Below, in pieces: positions 63,822 to 64,000 of a stretch of 64,000 nucleotides of DNA. The position numbers and the translations under genes were made by a program. The stretch is from positions 3,048,017 through 3,112,016 of the forward strand of contig NZ_JQML01000001.1 in the NCBI RefSeq assembly GCF_000744705.1. Direction: 5' to 3'. Under the pieces are notes generated by a model, which was given only the letters and a program-made list of their open reading frames with translations, had not been told where the DNA came from and ran no database searches. The DNA is from Streptacidiphilus albus JL83 (GTDB taxonomy: Bacteria; Actinomycetota; Actinomycetes; Streptomycetales; Streptomycetaceae). Every line of letters begins with the position of its first letter. The stretch's first letter is position 1.

Positions 63822-64000
63822 ATGAACAACTCCCTTGGCCCTTCCCCCAACGCGTTGATGCGGGAGCTCCGCGGCGACCTCTCCGCCGGCGAGTTCGCCG
63901 CCACCGTCCGCCGTGCCGCCCGAGAGATCGGCGAACACGTATCGTGTGACGCGCGCTACGTCGGGCGGATCGAGTCGGGCGAGATCAAATGTCCCAACTA
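63822..64000 (+). CDS. XRE-type helix-turn-helix regulator, N-terminal part
   Basis: The frame runs off the right edge. The 59 residues seen ('MNNSLGPSPNALMRELRGDLSAGEFAATVRRAAREIGEHVSCDARYVGRIESGEIKCPN') form the helix-turn-helix of an XRE-type regulator of the streptomycete group that has a long helical or TPR C-terminal domain. ATG 63822 follows AAGGGGCAGC. The 241-bp divergent region to the left must hold its promoter. Confidence 0.75.
   Translation, partial: MNNSLGPSPNALMRELRGDLSAGEFAATVRRAAREIGEHVSCDARYVGRIESGEIKCPN

Overview
This 64 kb window is high-GC chromosomal DNA from a filamentous actinomycete of the Streptomyces/Kitasatospora/Streptacidiphilus group. The evidence is strong codon bias to G/C in third position, an adpA homologue carrying a TTA (bldA-dependent) codon, and a core gene order that matches my memory of the S. 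coelicolor chromosome: copZ-copA, citrate synthase and recD; then a leucine/acyl-CoA catabolic cluster; then adpA-orn-tRNA-His and cebR/bglC. I see no rRNA, IS element, integrase, prophage or CRISPR array.

Layout. 1-10.4 kb: the tail of a quinone oxidoreductase-like gene, a GNAT gene, a very long HrpA-type helicase with a repetitive N-terminal tail, an autoregulated-looking MarR gene, several membrane proteins, an array of 42-bp tandem repeats touching the stop codon of a GlsB/YeaQ gene, and a SpoIIE-type phosphatase. 10.5-18 kb: PrsW-type protease, SGNH hydrolase, a CsoR-type operator before copZ-copA, an SDR sharing a CTAG stop with copA, a striking 30-bp palindrome, and citrate synthase. 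18-27 kb: RecD2-type helicase, glutathione peroxidase, GNAT, an iron-box-controlled DUF2218 gene opposite a MarR gene, secreted trypsin-like protease, LysR, ZIP transporter and an Mrr-like protein with a decayed active site. 27-36 kb: a secreted beta-propeller protein with two inserted modules, a hypothetical coiled-coil protein, a deleted SDR remnant, an MpaB/DUF2236 oxygenase and a giant fused ABC exporter. 36-43.4 kb: PPOX enzyme, then a TetR gene divergent from carboxyltransferase, biotin carboxylase, HMG-CoA lyase and acyl-CoA dehydrogenase genes (leucine/branched acyl-CoA breakdown) with two TetR-like boxes between them. 43.5-50.6 kb: universal stress protein, HAD hydrolase, adpA, orn, tRNA-His, slipin and a pentapeptide-repeat protein. 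50.7-62.1 kb: sugar-utilisation region: CebR-like LacI, GH1 beta-glucosidase, a second LacI, and a complete peptide-type (Dpp/Opp) ABC importer. 62.2-64 kb: spermidine-synthase-like methyltransferase fold, a small conserved protein, and the start of an XRE regulator.

The most interesting unit is 50.7-62.1 kb. The CebR regulator and its GH1 partner are present with near-perfect CebR boxes, but the usual CebEFG sugar importer is absent from between them. Instead a five-gene Dpp-type importer with its own ATPases lies downstream, and a third CebR-type box sits inside the 3' end of the second lacI gene, just before that importer. I infer a cello-oligosaccharide or beta-glucoside importer that replaced, or was recruited beside, the CebEFG-MsiK system and is under dual LacI control. 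Coordinates of starts were chosen from ribosome-binding sites and family N-termini where possible. No database search was run.
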